The notes under the pieces: model-generated
The model's input: the letters and a program-made list of their open reading frames with translations, nothing else
What the model was told of the DNA's origin: nothing
Database searches by the model: none
Shown: positions 8,477 through 16,508 of the stretch, in pieces
How positions within the stretch are numbered: the stretch's first letter is position 1
Layout: each line of letters starts with the position of its first letter
Source: Flavobacteriaceae bacterium
GTDB lineage: Bacteria > Bacteroidota > Bacteroidia > Flavobacteriales > Flavobacteriaceae
Assembly: GCA_009926065.1 (NCBI GenBank)
Contig: RFPP01000021.1
Coordinates: 1-34,034 of the forward strand
DNA length: 34,034 bases
Reading direction: 5' to 3'
Translations under genes and position numbers: made by a program

Positions 8477-9470
8477 GATGACTTTTCTAAATCCCGAATT
8501 TTTCTGGCTTTTTATGTTAATTCCAGTTGTTATTGCTTGGCAAATATGGAAAAGAAAGGAACAAACGGCCACTTTGAAAATTAGTTCCTTAGAGGGTTTT
8601 AAGAATACAAAATCTATTTTGACAAAATTAAAACCAATGTTATTTGTATTTCGAATATTGGCGTTAAGCTCAATAATTATTGCCATGGCGCGCCCAAGAA
8701 CAGTGGATGTAAGTAGCAAGACAAAAACGACTAAAGGAATTGACATAGTAATGTCGGTGGACGTTTCAGGAAGTATGTTGGCCAAGGATTTTAAGCCCAA
8801 CCGAATGGAAGCTTTGAAGGATGTTGCTGAAAACTTTGTGAAAGGAAGACCTAACGACCGAATTGGATTGGTAGTTTACGCTTCTGAAGCTTATACAAAA
8901 TGTCCTGTAACAAGTGATAAAGCTGTTGTTATGGACGCAATTAGAAGTATAAAATACGACAATGTACTTCAGGATGGAACTGGAATTGGAATGGGATTAA
9001 CCACGGCAATTAACCGTTTGAAAGACAGCAAGGCAAAAAGTAAAATTGTGATTTTGATGACTGATGGGGTAAATAATTCAGGCTTTATTGAACCTCAAAC
9101 GGCTTCTGATATTGCACAACAATTTGGAATAAAAGTGTATACAATTGGAATTGGAACCAATGGAATGGCCGATTTCCCATATGCAATTGCTCCAAACGGG
9201 CAGTTTTTATTTAGAATGATGAAAGTAGAAATTGACGAAGCGTTACTTCGATCTATAGCGAAAAATACTGGTGGAAAATATTTCCGCGCTTATAGTAATC
9301 AAAAGTTAGAATCAATTTATAATGAGATTAATAAGTTAGAAACAACTGAAATTAAGGAGTTGAAATTCTATGATTATGATGAAAAATACAGACCTTTTGC
9401 AATTTTTGCTGGGTTATTATTATTGTTAGAATTAGGATTACGAAACACTCTTTTTAGAAGTTTTATATAA
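8469..9470 (+). CDS. batA: BatA: VWA-domain inner-membrane protein
   Basis: A 333-residue membrane protein of the Bacteroides aerotolerance family. The order is an N-terminal TM at about 10-26, TM2 at about 57-74, a VWA domain (about 90-290) and a C-terminal TM at about 308-326. The MIDAS core DVSGS (98-102) is complete, with the Thr of GTGIG and the Asp of LMTDG supplying the later ligands, so metal binding is expected. In Bacteroides fragilis, bat mutants were reported to lose aerotolerance; the molecular job is still unclear. The start at 8469 overlaps the upstream gene. A second in-frame ATG at 8478 is possible and would change only three residues. Confidence 0.95.
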   Translation: MNKMTFLNPEFFWLFMLIPVVIAWQIWKRKEQTATLKISSLEGFKNTKSILTKLKPMLFVFRILALSSIIIAMARPRTVDVSSKTKTTKGIDIVMSVDVSGSMLAKDFKPNRMEALKDVAENFVKGRPNDRIGLVVYASEAYTKCPVTSDKAVVMDAIRSIKYDNVLQDGTGIGMGLTTAINRLKDSKAKSKIVILMTDGVNNSGFIEPQTASDIAQQFGIKVYTIGIGTNGMADFPYAIAPNGQFLFRMMKVEIDEALLRSIAKNTGGKYFRAYSNQKLESIYNEINKLETTEIKELKFYDYDEKYRPFAIFAGLLLLLELGLRNTLFRSFI

Positions 9471-9508
9471 TTTGATATCATAAAGAAATTGGTATTTAAG
9501 AAAAAAAT

Positions 9509-10546
9509 ATGTACGAATTAGACGAAAAAAAATATTTGCCTTTATTGTTTATCATTCCAATTTTGGTTGTGGTATTTCTATTCAATTTGTATTGGAAAAG
9601 AAAAAAACAACTAGAATTTGGAGATATAGAAATGGTAAAAAAACTGAGCCCTGAAAGTTCTGGATTTAAAACTGGGCTTAAATTCGTTGTTTTAACACTT
9701 GCTTTTACTTGTTTGATTATAGGTTTAGTTAATCCAAAAATTGGAACAAAATCGGAAACTATAAAACGAGAAGGAATTGATATTGTATTTGCTGTTGACG
9801 TTTCCAAAAGTATGCTTTGCGAAGATGTTGCTCCAAGCAGATTGGAAAAAAGTAAGCAAATTGTATCACAAATTATCAATCAATTAGTAGGAGATAGAAT
9901 TGGAATTGTAGCCTACGCTGGTAGCGCATTTCCCGTTTTGCCAATTACAACTGATTATGGTGTGGCGAAAATGTTTTTACAAAGTATGAATCCTTCAATG
10001 GTTTCTTCGCAAGGAACGTCATTGGATGAAGCTATAAAATTATCTTCAAGTTATTTTGATGATGATAAGAAAACGAGCAAATTACTAATTCTGATTTCTG
10101 ACGGCGAAGACCATTCTGAAGGTGCTATTGATGCTGCTGATGAAGCCAGTAAATTAGGATTAAAGATCATTTCTATTGGTGTTGGAACTCCAAAAGGCGG
10201 TCCAATTCCATTAAAAGAAAATGGCAGAGTTTTAAGTTTTAAAAGGGACCAAAACAATGAAGTTGTAGTTACAAAATTGAATGAAGAAAGCTTGAAAGTG
10301 ATTTCAAAAAACACTAAAGGCGGTTATATTAATGGAAATAACACTAAAGAAGTTTTAGAATATATTAAAAAGTCATTGGATAATATTGAAAAAAACGAGT
10401 TTGAAGCACAGCAATTTACCGATTATAATTCGCAATTCCAATGGTTTTTAGGAATGGCTTTTTTTCTATTGTTTTTAGATGTTTTCTTTTTGGAGAAAAA
10501 AACAGAATGGTTGAAAAAGTTGAATTTATTTAATGAAAAAGCATAA
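9509..10546 (+). CDS. batB: BatB: second VWA-domain inner-membrane protein
   Basis: A 345-residue paralogue of BatA with the same plan: TM1 at about 10-27, TM2 at about 57-75, a VWA domain with MIDAS core DVSKS (97-101), the later IAYAGSAFPVLP and LISDGEDH segments, and a C-terminal TM at about 318-338. The pair probably faces the periplasm and binds protein partners through the metal site. It follows batA after 38 nt. Its stop codon shares one base with the batC start (TAATG), indicating coupled translation. A stretch of lysine codons (KRKKQ) after TM1 marks the cytoplasmic side. Confidence 0.95.
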   Translation: MYELDEKKYLPLLFIIPILVVVFLFNLYWKRKKQLEFGDIEMVKKLSPESSGFKTGLKFVVLTLAFTCLIIGLVNPKIGTKSETIKREGIDIVFAVDVSKSMLCEDVAPSRLEKSKQIVSQIINQLVGDRIGIVAYAGSAFPVLPITTDYGVAKMFLQSMNPSMVSSQGTSLDEAIKLSSSYFDDDKKTSKLLILISDGEDHSEGAIDAADEASKLGLKIISIGVGTPKGGPIPLKENGRVLSFKRDQNNEVVVTKLNEESLKVISKNTKGGYINGNNTKEVLEYIKKSLDNIEKNEFEAQQFTDYNSQFQWFLGMAFFLLFLDVFFLEKKTEWLKKLNLFNEKA

Positions 10547-11271
10547 TGAAGAAATTAATATTAAATAGCTTTATCTTATTTTCTTTTGCCATATTAGCTC
10601 AAGAAAAGGATTTTCATTTGCCTAAAGCAAATGATGAATTTGCTGAAAAAAAATATGCTGAAGCTGAAGCTGAATATCGAATTTCACTTTCTAATAACCC
10701 AAAAAAATCTATTTCAGCATATAATTTAGGAAATGCTATTTACAAACAAAACAATAACACAGAAGCCTTATTCTCTTATGAAAATGCTATAAAAAATTCT
10801 ACTGTTAGACCAGAAAAGCACAAAGCTTTTCACAATTCAGGGAATGTTTACATGAAAGAAAAAAATTATTCTGCAGCTGTTGAAGCCTATAAAAACGCCT
10901 TGCGAAATAATCCAAATGATGAAGAAACGAGGTATAATTTTGCCTTAGCAAAAAAAATGCTGAAGAATAATCCTCCTAAAAAAGATGATAAAAAAGACAA
11001 GAAGGATAAGAAAAAAGACAACAAAAAAGATAAAAAAGACGAGAAGAAGGACGACAAGAAAAAAGACGACAAGAAAGACGGTGATCAAAAAAATAAAAAC
11101 GATCAAAAAAACAATCCCGACGGACAACCAAAACCTAAACCTGGAGGAATCCAAAAAGAACGTGTTCAAAATTTATTAGACGCTGTAAATAATGAAGAAA
11201 AGAAAATTCAAGATAAAGTAAATGCCAAAAAAGTAAAAGGCAAACCAATTCAAACGGAGAAAGATTGGTAA
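10546..11271 (+). CDS. batC: BatC: periplasmic TPR protein with Lys/Asp-rich linker
   Basis: A 241-residue protein with a signal peptide (MKKLILNSF to about residue 18, ending in LAQ). It is followed by tetratricopeptide repeats (about 27-145, with motifs such as SAYNLGNAIYKQ, FHNSGNVYMKEKNY and EETRYNFALAKKML). A highly charged segment at about 146-195 is made almost only of Lys, Asp and some Asn/Gln/Glu. The last 45 residues contain a conserved-looking GGIQKERVQNLLDAVNNEEKK block. TPRs mediate protein contacts, so BatC is likely a scaffold for the BatA/BatB VWA domains. The low-complexity linker leaves several other frames open, giving spurious ORFs on both strands. Confidence 0.92.
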   Translation: MKKLILNSFILFSFAILAQEKDFHLPKANDEFAEKKYAEAEAEYRISLSNNPKKSISAYNLGNAIYKQNNNTEALFSYENAIKNSTVRPEKHKAFHNSGNVYMKEKNYSAAVEAYKNALRNNPNDEETRYNFALAKKMLKNNPPKKDDKKDKKDKKKDNKKDKKDEKKDDKKKDDKKDGDQKNKNDQKNNPDGQPKPKPGGIQKERVQNLLDAVNNEEKKIQDKVNAKKVKGKPIQTEKDW

Positions 11272-11304
11272 TTTATCTAAATAAAATAAACGATTAATAA
11301 AGTA

Positions 11305-13059
11305 ATGAAAAGATATTTAATTTTATTATTCTTAAGTTTTCAAGTGATGATAGCTCAAGTACAATTTGAGGCTAAAGTAAGCAAACAAACTCTTGGATTA
11401 AACGAAAGACTTCGTATAGATTTCACGATGAATGACGACGGTGATAACTTTACCCCTCCCAATTTTGAAGGGTTCAAAATTGTTGCTGGTCCAAGCCAAC
11501 AAGTAAGTCAATCCTGGATAAATGGTAGAAGTTCATTCAATAAAACGTATTCCTATTTCCTATTGCCTATGCAAAAAGGAACGCTAGTAATTCGTCAAGC
11601 TTCCATAGAAATTAGAGGTCAAATTTATAAAACATCCCCAATAAAAATTAATGTTACTGCGGCGGTAGAACAACCTAGAGATCCAAATGACACGCAAGTA
11701 ACTGCCGACCAGTCGCTTCATTTAGTAGCCGAAATTTCAAAAACAAATCCGTATTTAAATGAGCCAATAACGGTGGTATATAAAATCTATTTCAGCTATA
11801 ATATTGGAATTACCAATTGGAGAGAATTAGATAAACCAAAGTACAACGATTTTTGGAGTCAGAATATTGATATCAAACAATTAGTAGCCGAAGAAGGAAG
11901 GTACAACGGTGAAAAATACCGATTTGTTACCCTTCGTAAAACAGTTTTATATCCTCAAAAATCGGGTAAACTAGTAATCGAGCCGTTGTCATTGGATGTA
12001 GATGTTCAATTGCCTTCGAATCGTAGAAATATATTTGGTCAAGTTCTTCTGGTTGAAGATCACAAAAGAGTTTCAGCTGGGGCAAAAACCATAAACGTAA
12101 AAGCACTCCCAGAAGCAGGAAAACCTGCAGATTTTTCAGGTGCAGTTGGTCGATTTGCCTTTAAAGTTACTCCTTCAAAAACAAATATTAAATCAGGAGA
12201 AAGTCTGGATTTAGATGTTAGTGTTTCAGGAACAGGTAACTTAAAATTGTTTACTTTACCTAAACCAATTGTTCCAACAGCATTGGAAATGTACGACCCA
12301 GTTCACAGCGAACAAGTTTCTACGCCACTTTCAGGAATGTCAGGTAAAATTTCTGATAAATACGCAATTATCCCACAATATAAAGGAAAATACCCAATTA
12401 AACCAATGACTTTTACCTATTTTGATTTGGGTTCTCAAAGTTATAAAACGGTTACTTCTCCTGAAATTATGATCAATGTTTTGGAAGGTCCAAACGCAGG
12501 TGATAATTCAGTTGCAGCAACATCCGACACAAAAAAGGCGGCAGTATTAAGTTCAGCGCAGTTTAAATTTATCAAACTTAAAACAGATTTGATTTCCATG
12601 AAACAAAGCGATTTTTATGGATCTACATTGTTTTACTTGTTGACGCTATTGCCATTTTTATGTATTCCTATAATTGTTATTTTCAAGAAGAAAAAAGAAG
12701 CAATTGATGGCGATATTGCCGGTAACAAAATTAAATTATCAAATAAACTAGCTAAGAAATATTTATCAGAAGCTCAAAAAGAAATTGGAAACAAAGAACC
12801 GTTTTACATTGCATTGGAAAAGGCTATGCACAATTTCTTAAAAGCCAAAATCAACATTGAAACTTCTGAAATGAGTAAGGAAAAAATCAGTGAAATTTTA
12901 TTGGAACGTAAAGCGAATCCTGAGTCAATATCGGCATTTATTAATCTGACAGAAAACTGTGAATTTGCAAGGTATGCGCCTTCAACAAGCACGGCAATTC
13001 AACAAGATTATGATAAAGCAGTGGCGATTATTTCAGAACTAGAAAAGCAGATAGTTTAA
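11305..13059 (+). CDS. batD: BatD: periplasmic 'oxygen tolerance' protein
   Basis: A 584-residue protein with an N-terminal signal peptide (to about residue 17, ending in MIAQ). Repeated beta-sandwich domains occupy about 18-430, including PNFEGFKIVAGPSQQ, QKGTLVIRQASIEI and the later KSGESLDLDVSVSGTGNLK, all characteristic of the BatD oxygen-tolerance family. A single TM lies at about 443-460 and is followed by lysines. The cytoplasmic C-terminal helical domain (about 490-584) resembles that in the 539-aa Bat protein upstream. It follows batC after 33 nt. It probably anchors the periplasmic part of the complex. Family assignment is strong. Confidence 0.94.
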   Translation: MKRYLILLFLSFQVMIAQVQFEAKVSKQTLGLNERLRIDFTMNDDGDNFTPPNFEGFKIVAGPSQQVSQSWINGRSSFNKTYSYFLLPMQKGTLVIRQASIEIRGQIYKTSPIKINVTAAVEQPRDPNDTQVTADQSLHLVAEISKTNPYLNEPITVVYKIYFSYNIGITNWRELDKPKYNDFWSQNIDIKQLVAEEGRYNGEKYRFVTLRKTVLYPQKSGKLVIEPLSLDVDVQLPSNRRNIFGQVLLVEDHKRVSAGAKTINVKALPEAGKPADFSGAVGRFAFKVTPSKTNIKSGESLDLDVSVSGTGNLKLFTLPKPIVPTALEMYDPVHSEQVSTPLSGMSGKISDKYAIIPQYKGKYPIKPMTFTYFDLGSQSYKTVTSPEIMINVLEGPNAGDNSVAATSDTKKAAVLSSAQFKFIKLKTDLISMKQSDFYGSTLFYLLTLLPFLCIPIIVIFKKKKEAIDGDIAGNKIKLSNKLAKKYLSEAQKEIGNKEPFYIALEKAMHNFLKAKINIETSEMSKEKISEILLERKANPESISAFINLTENCEFARYAPSTSTAIQQDYDKAVAIISELEKQIV

Positions 13060-13081
13060 AATTTAACTACAAAAGTTAGAA

Positions 13082-13108
13082 ACGAATTACACTAATTGGC
13101 ACTAATAA
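13082..13108 (+). repeat. Short degenerate tandem words in the batD-batE spacer
   Basis: The spacer reads as near-tandem units of about 10-11 nt: CGAATTACA, CTAATTGGCA, CTAATA. It lies between the batD stop and the batE start. It has no clear stem and resembles the degenerate intergenic repeats of Bacteroidota; its function is unknown. Confidence 0.35.
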
Positions 13109-13115
13109 TAAAAAA

Positions 13116-13859
13116 ATGAAAAAATTACTTTATATATTATTACTAACAACACAAGTTTTCTTTGCTCAAAATGGCTTTGAAAAAGGAAATGCTTTGTATC
13201 AAAAAGGAAAATACCAAGAAGCAATTAAGGCATATGAAACTGAGTTGTCTTCAAATAAACAATCGGCGGAATTGTATTTTAACATTGGAAATTGCTACTA
13301 TAAATTGAATAAAGTGGCACCTTCGATTTACAATTACGAAAAGGCATTATTGCTAAATCCAGACGATGTTGAAATTCAAAACAACCTAAAATTTGCTCAA
13401 AAACTACAAATTGACGATATAAAAACGCTAGAAAAAGTGGGTTTCAATAAAGTAATTCAGGATTTCACCAACACCTTTCATTACAATACTTGGGGTGGAA
13501 TAACCGTTGGATTAGCAATTTTATTTTTGTTGTTTTTTGTTGGTTATTATTTCTCGCAAATTACCGTTTCAAAAAGATTGTTTTTCCTAGGAATGTTTGT
13601 TGTAATGTTACTTTTATTGGTGAGTGTTTCTTCCGCTATTTTTGAAAAAAATCAATACAAAAACGACCAGCCTGCTATTGTATTTTCAGAAGTAGTATCG
13701 GTGAAAAGCGAGCCTAAAGTTGGCGGTGCGGATGCTTTTATGTTACACGAAGGAACCAAGGTTTATATAATGGAAACACTTGATAATTGGTTCAAAATCC
13801 AACTTACCGACGGAACCGAAGGTTGGATTGAAAACAGCGCAATTAAGCGATTGAAGTAA
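13116..13859 (+). CDS. batE: BatE: TPR and SH3-like membrane protein
   Basis: A 247-residue protein closing the Bat operon. A signal peptide (residues 1-17, ending in FFAQ) precedes about two and a half TPRs (18-105, with EKGNALYQKGKYQEAIKAYE and AELYFNIGNCYYKLNK). Two TM helices lie at about 126-146 and 154-172. A C-terminal bacterial SH3-like domain (about 185-245) carries EGTKVYIMETLDNWFKIQL and GTEGWIE. SH3b domains commonly bind peptides or cell-wall material, so it may connect the complex to the envelope. The gene ends 3 nt from the convergent cvpA with no hairpin between them. Confidence 0.92.
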   Translation: MKKLLYILLLTTQVFFAQNGFEKGNALYQKGKYQEAIKAYETELSSNKQSAELYFNIGNCYYKLNKVAPSIYNYEKALLLNPDDVEIQNNLKFAQKLQIDDIKTLEKVGFNKVIQDFTNTFHYNTWGGITVGLAILFLLFFVGYYFSQITVSKRLFFLGMFVVMLLLLVSVSSAIFEKNQYKNDQPAIVFSEVVSVKSEPKVGGADAFMLHEGTKVYIMETLDNWFKIQLTDGTEGWIENSAIKRLK

Positions 13860-13862
13860 GGT

Positions 13863-14375
13863 TTATTTTATAGTTTTCACTTTAATCTCCTTATACCATT
13901 CTTCAATTGAAGGGTAAATTATTTCGGCTGTTTTCTTTATTGGATTGAAAAAATAGGAATTATCAATAGTTGATTTAGCTGCAAAAGTGTAATCAAAATT
14001 AATTTTTTGAAATAAGCTCAAAAGTACACTTAGCATTAAAATCATTTTTAAAAGTCCAAAAACACTTCCCATTACTTTATTTACAATTCCCAAGCTAGCT
14101 AAATTTGCCATTTTAGTAAGGAATTTTGCCAGTAACGATATTCCAATGACTACCAAAATAAAAGTGATAATAAAAGCGACAATTTGAATGGTTTTTGGAT
14201 TCCAAGAAACATGACTTGCTACCATTAACTTCATTAAATATGAGAATTTAATCGCAACATAAATTCCAAGTAATAGCGAAACAAAAGAGGCCAATTCAAT
14301 GAAAAAACCATTCCAAAACCCCCGAACAAATCCGTAAATTAATAATCCGCCAAGAAGAATATCTAAATAACTCAT
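13863..14375 (-). CDS. cvpA: CvpA-family membrane protein
   Basis: A 170-residue inner-membrane protein with four TM segments (about 3-20, 27-48, 62-86 and 98-122), an early LLGGLLIYGFVRGFWNGFFIELASF signature and a C-terminal soluble tail. CvpA was first described for colicin V production in E. coli, and homologues affect envelope homeostasis; the exact activity is unknown. The upstream in-frame TTG at 14439-14441 would add 22 residues. I chose the ATG at 14373-14375 because a TATCTTTG -7 box (14400-14393) falls inside that extension, 17 nt before the ATG, and because family members start with M-S-(Y/F)-(L/I)-D. The promoter is divergent with the 14497 gene. Confidence 0.9.
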   Translation of the reverse strand: MSYLDILLGGLLIYGFVRGFWNGFFIELASFVSLLLGIYVAIKFSYLMKLMVASHVSWNPKTIQIVAFIITFILVVIGISLLAKFLTKMANLASLGIVNKVMGSVFGLLKMILMLSVLLSLFQKINFDYTFAAKSTIDNSYFFNPIKKTAEIIYPSIEEWYKEIKVKTIK

Positions 14376-14392
14376 GTAAATTGAATAAAGTA

Positions 14393-14428
14393 CAAAGATA
14401 ATAGAATTATCCATTCCCGATTGTTCAA
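14393..14428 (-). promoter_or_regulatory. cvpA promoter (TTG ... TATCTTTG)
   Basis: On the minus strand, TTG (14428-14426) is followed after 25 nt by TATCTTTG (14400-14393), a full match to the TAnnTTTG -7 element. The spacing is slightly long. The predicted start of transcription is near 14387, about 12 nt from the cvpA ATG. Confidence 0.5.
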
Positions 14429-14454
14429 TGTCAAATTCCAACTTACTATCTTTG
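14421..14454 (+). promoter_or_regulatory. Promoter for the 14497 gene (TTG ... TATCTTTG)
   Basis: TTG (14421-14423) precedes TATCTTTG (14447-14454) by 23 nt, at the upper end of the usual Bacteroidota spacing. Transcription would start near 14460, giving a leader of about 37 nt. Its TTG and that of the cvpA promoter lie two bases apart in the palindromic word TTGTTCAA. Confidence 0.55.
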
Positions 14455-14496
14455 TCGAAATAATTTCAGATTTTATAATTTATAATTAATTTCTAA

Positions 14497-14853
14497 ATGT
14501 CAAGAGATATACAACTCAAAGAGCGCTGGGAAAAATTGGTGTCCCTACTTTCAGATCAATTTTCACAAGGTGAAGATTTAGATTTGGATGCCATAATTTA
14601 TTTAATCGGGGTTCAAGAGCTGGGAAAAATTCATCAATCTTATAAAAAAGAGGAAAAATTAAACCTGATGCACATAGCAATTTGCCGATTACTGGAGCCT
14701 TACGGTTATTATGAATTTGATTATGTAGACTCAGATGGATGGCCTCATTACATCGTAAAAGAAGAATTGCCTCCGCTAAAAGCTGGCGAACAATCTGTTT
14801 TGATGAAAGAAGCGATTGTGAATTATTTTATCGAAAGAGAATTTATTGATTGA
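14497..14853 (+). CDS. Conserved small protein of unknown function
   Basis: A 118-residue acidic, soluble protein with no signal peptide or TM. I do not recognise a named family. It appears mostly helical, with a central LDLDAIIYLIGVQELGKIHQSYKKEEKLNLMHIAICRLLEPYGYYEFDY-type core (residues about 28-75, only partly quoted elsewhere) and a conserved-looking SDGWPHY segment at about 79-85. It has its own promoter, divergent from cvpA, and lies 110 nt upstream of pheS, which also has its own -7 box. This looks like a core gene of the lineage rather than accessory DNA. Function: none assigned. Confidence 0.75.
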   Translation: MSRDIQLKERWEKLVSLLSDQFSQGEDLDLDAIIYLIGVQELGKIHQSYKKEEKLNLMHIAICRLLEPYGYYEFDYVDSDGWPHYIVKEELPPLKAGEQSVLMKEAIVNYFIEREFID

Positions 14854-14898
14854 TTTGAAATATTAATCAGGGCGCAATCTCTGAATTCAAAGCGAAAA

Positions 14899-14925
14899 CT
14901 TTAAACTTTAAACCTTAAACTTGAA
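14899..14925 (+). repeat. Tandem TTTAAAC-like words upstream of pheS
   Basis: The spacer contains the successive words CTTTAAAC, TTTAAACC and TTAAACTTGAAAC, a degenerate array of about 7-8 nt units right before the pheS -7 box. It may be slippage-derived low-complexity sequence. No function is known. Confidence 0.4.
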
Positions 14926-14935
14926 ACAAATTTCT

Positions 14936-14943
14936 TAAATTTG
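14936..14943 (+). promoter_or_regulatory. pheS -7 box (TAAATTTG)
   Basis: TAAATTTG matches TAnnTTTG exactly and ends 20 nt before the ATG at 14964. The only upstream TTG (14921-14923) is at 12 nt, too close for a standard -33. The box position supports the ATG at 14964 over the in-frame TTG at 14955. Confidence 0.5.
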
Positions 14944-14963
14944 CACTTCAACTATTGAACGAA

Positions 14964-15983
14964 ATGACAGATAAGATCAAAGAATATATTGGCGAAGCAC
15001 GAGCTTTTCAAACCCAAGACGCAGCAGAATTAGAAGCTTTTCGCATCAAATTTTTGGGTAAAAAAGGACTTTTAAATGACTTTTTTGCTGAGTTTAAATT
15101 GGTGCCAAACGATCAGAAAAAAGAGTTTGGTCAAGTAATCAATTTGCTTAAAACTACCGCCGAAGAAAAGATAAAAACCATTCAAGAAGCACTAGAAAGT
15201 AAAGTTGAAATTAAAGGTGTTTATGGCGATTTAACTCGTCCTTCCGAACCTTTAGTTATTGGCTCTCGTCACCCTATTTCAATAGTGAAAAATCAAATTA
15301 TCGACATCTTTTCTACCATCGGATTCAACGTTTCAGAGGGTCCAGAAATTGAAGACGATTGGCATAATTTTACTGCTTTAAACTTGCCAGAATACCATCC
15401 GGCTCGTGACATGCAAGACACTTTTTTTATTCAAACCAATCCTGATATTTTATTGCGAACACACACCTCATCCGTGCAAGTTCGTTACATGGAAAACAAT
15501 AAACCGCCAATTCGAACGATTTCTCCAGGTAGAGTTTTTAGAAATGAAGCCGTTTCATCACGTTCCCACTGCATTTTTCACCAAGTGGAAGGCTTGTATA
15601 TTGACAAAGATGTTTCGTTTGCCGATTTAAAACAAACGCTATTGTATTTTACCAAAGAAATGTTCGGAAAATCTAAAATCCGGTTGCGCCCGTCCTATTT
15701 CCCTTTTACAGAACCCAGTGCCGAAATTGATATTTATTGGGGCTTGAAAACTGAAACCGATTACCGTATTACAAAAGGAACGGGTTGGTTAGAAATTGGA
15801 GGTTGCGGTATGGTAGATCCAAATGTTCTAAAAAATTGTGGAATCGATACCAATGAATACAATGGTTTTGCTTTTGGAATGGGAGTAGAAAGAATCGCAA
15901 TGTTGCTTTACCAAATTGGCGATATCAGAATGTTCTACGAAAATGACGTTCGTTTCTTGGAGCAATTTAAATCAAGTATATAA
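14964..15983 (+). CDS. pheS: Phenylalanyl-tRNA synthetase alpha subunit
   Basis: Charges tRNA-Phe with phenylalanine as part of an alpha2-beta2 cytoplasmic enzyme. The product has 339 residues, the normal length. The N-terminal coiled-coil arm (about 1-90) contains the family [11 protein letters not shown] block. The class II catalytic core follows, with [14 protein letters not shown], motif 2 ([22 protein letters not shown] region, about 180-205), the phenylalanine-site segment [13 protein letters not shown] and motif 3 [14 protein letters not shown] near the end. All key blocks are intact. The beta subunit gene pheT is not adjacent; in many Bacteroidota pheS and pheT are unlinked. A small conserved gene follows after an inverted-repeat spacer. 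Confidence 0.98.
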   Translation: MTDKIKEYIGEARAFQTQDAAELEAFRIKFLGKKGLLNDFFAEFKLVPNDQKKEFGQVINLLKTTAEEKIKTIQEALESKVEIKGVYGDLTRPSEPLVIGSRHPISIVKNQIIDIFSTIGFNVSEGPEIEDDWHNFTALNLPEYHPARDMQDTFFIQTNPDILLRTHTSSVQVRYMENNKPPIRTISPGRVFRNEAVSSRSHCIFHQVEGLYIDKDVSFADLKQTLLYFTKEMFGKSKIRLRPSYFPFTEPSAEIDIYWGLKTETDYRITKGTGWLEIGGCGMVDPNVLKNCGIDTNEYNGFAFGMGVERIAMLLYQIGDIRMFYENDVRFLEQFKSSI

Positions 15984-15990
15984 AGAAAAT

Positions 15991-16033
15991 AGATAATAGA
16001 CGGATAAATGAAAGACATTAAAGTCTATTATCT
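15991..16033. repeat. Perfect 11-bp inverted repeat in the pheS-16060 spacer
   Basis: AGATAATAGAC (15991-16001) and GTCTATTATCT (16023-16033) are exact reverse complements around a 21-nt loop. A third related word, TAGTCTATA, follows at 16037-16045. There is no T run, so it is a poor intrinsic terminator. It could be an mRNA processing hairpin or a protein site. Confidence 0.6.
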
Positions 16034-16059
16034 CTTAGTCTATACTCTCACATCTCCAA

Positions 16060-16467
16060 ATGAAAAAAGACATTACAATTCCCGAAGTAGAAAATGTATT
16101 TGTTGCAGCCGTACAAGAATGGAGCGACGATTTTATGGAAAAAGTGTGGTTTATTTATTTAGTAAACGACAGCGACTTTAACCTTGATAGTGTTATGGTG
16201 GTTTCAAAAGCCTTTGGAACTATTGATGGTGAAATGAAAAAAACCTCATTATTGCGTCACGCATTTGTAGAAGTTCCTGCTGTTTCAGTAGTTAAAGTCG
16301 AAATGTTAGAAAAAAGTGTCACCACACTCAATAACGAATTTATGGTTACATTTTTCATTGGAAATACCCTTTACGATAAGAAATTCACCTTCAACGCCAA
16401 TTCCATTTCAGAAAATAATGTGGAAGAAGTGCCTATTTTATTTGTAGATGGCGTAATTATTAGATAA
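16060..16467 (+). CDS. Conserved hypothetical protein next to pheS
   Basis: A 135-residue soluble protein without signal peptide or TM. I do not recognise a named family. The sequence is beta-rich: alternating hydrophobic segments such as KVWFIYLVNDSDFNLDSVMVVS, VPAVSVVKVEMLEK and EFMVTFFIGNTLYDKKFTF, ending in EEVPILFVDGVIIR. That pattern suggests a single small beta-sandwich domain. It starts 76 nt after pheS, separated by a perfect inverted repeat, and ends before a hairpin shared with the convergent gpsA. Its location invites misannotation as a synthetase fragment, but it has no aminoacyl-tRNA synthetase motif. Confidence 0.75.
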   Translation: MKKDITIPEVENVFVAAVQEWSDDFMEKVWFIYLVNDSDFNLDSVMVVSKAFGTIDGEMKKTSLLRHAFVEVPAVSVVKVEMLEKSVTTLNNEFMVTFFIGNTLYDKKFTFNANSISENNVEEVPILFVDGVIIR

Positions 16468-16476
16468 GTAATTATT

Positions 16477-16508
16477 AATTGATTTGGTATTTTAAATCCA
16501 AATTAATT
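16477..16508. terminator. Convergent hairpin between the 16060 gene and gpsA
   Basis: AATTGATTTGG (16477-16487) pairs with CCAAATTAATT (16498-16508), 11 bp including one G-T pair in the forward strand, around a 10-nt loop. A T-rich run follows on both sides. The right arm covers the gpsA stop codon (16503-16505). It is GC-poor, hence only a probable two-way terminator. Confidence 0.5.

Noticed and set aside
8441..8800. Minus-strand 119-residue frame over batA
   Set aside because: It is antisense to the N-terminal TM of batA, with no promoter or family signal.
10887..11179. Several open frames on both strands over batC
   Set aside because: The Lys/Asp-rich tract, with few stop-forming codons in other frames, opens them. 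They have runs of Ser/Phe/Leu or Lys/Thr and no credible start.
4899..13859. A novel defence or toxin system suggested by MoxR-VWA pairing
   Set aside because: Gene order and domains fit the known Bat operon fully; only the extra domain of the 539-aa protein is unexplained.
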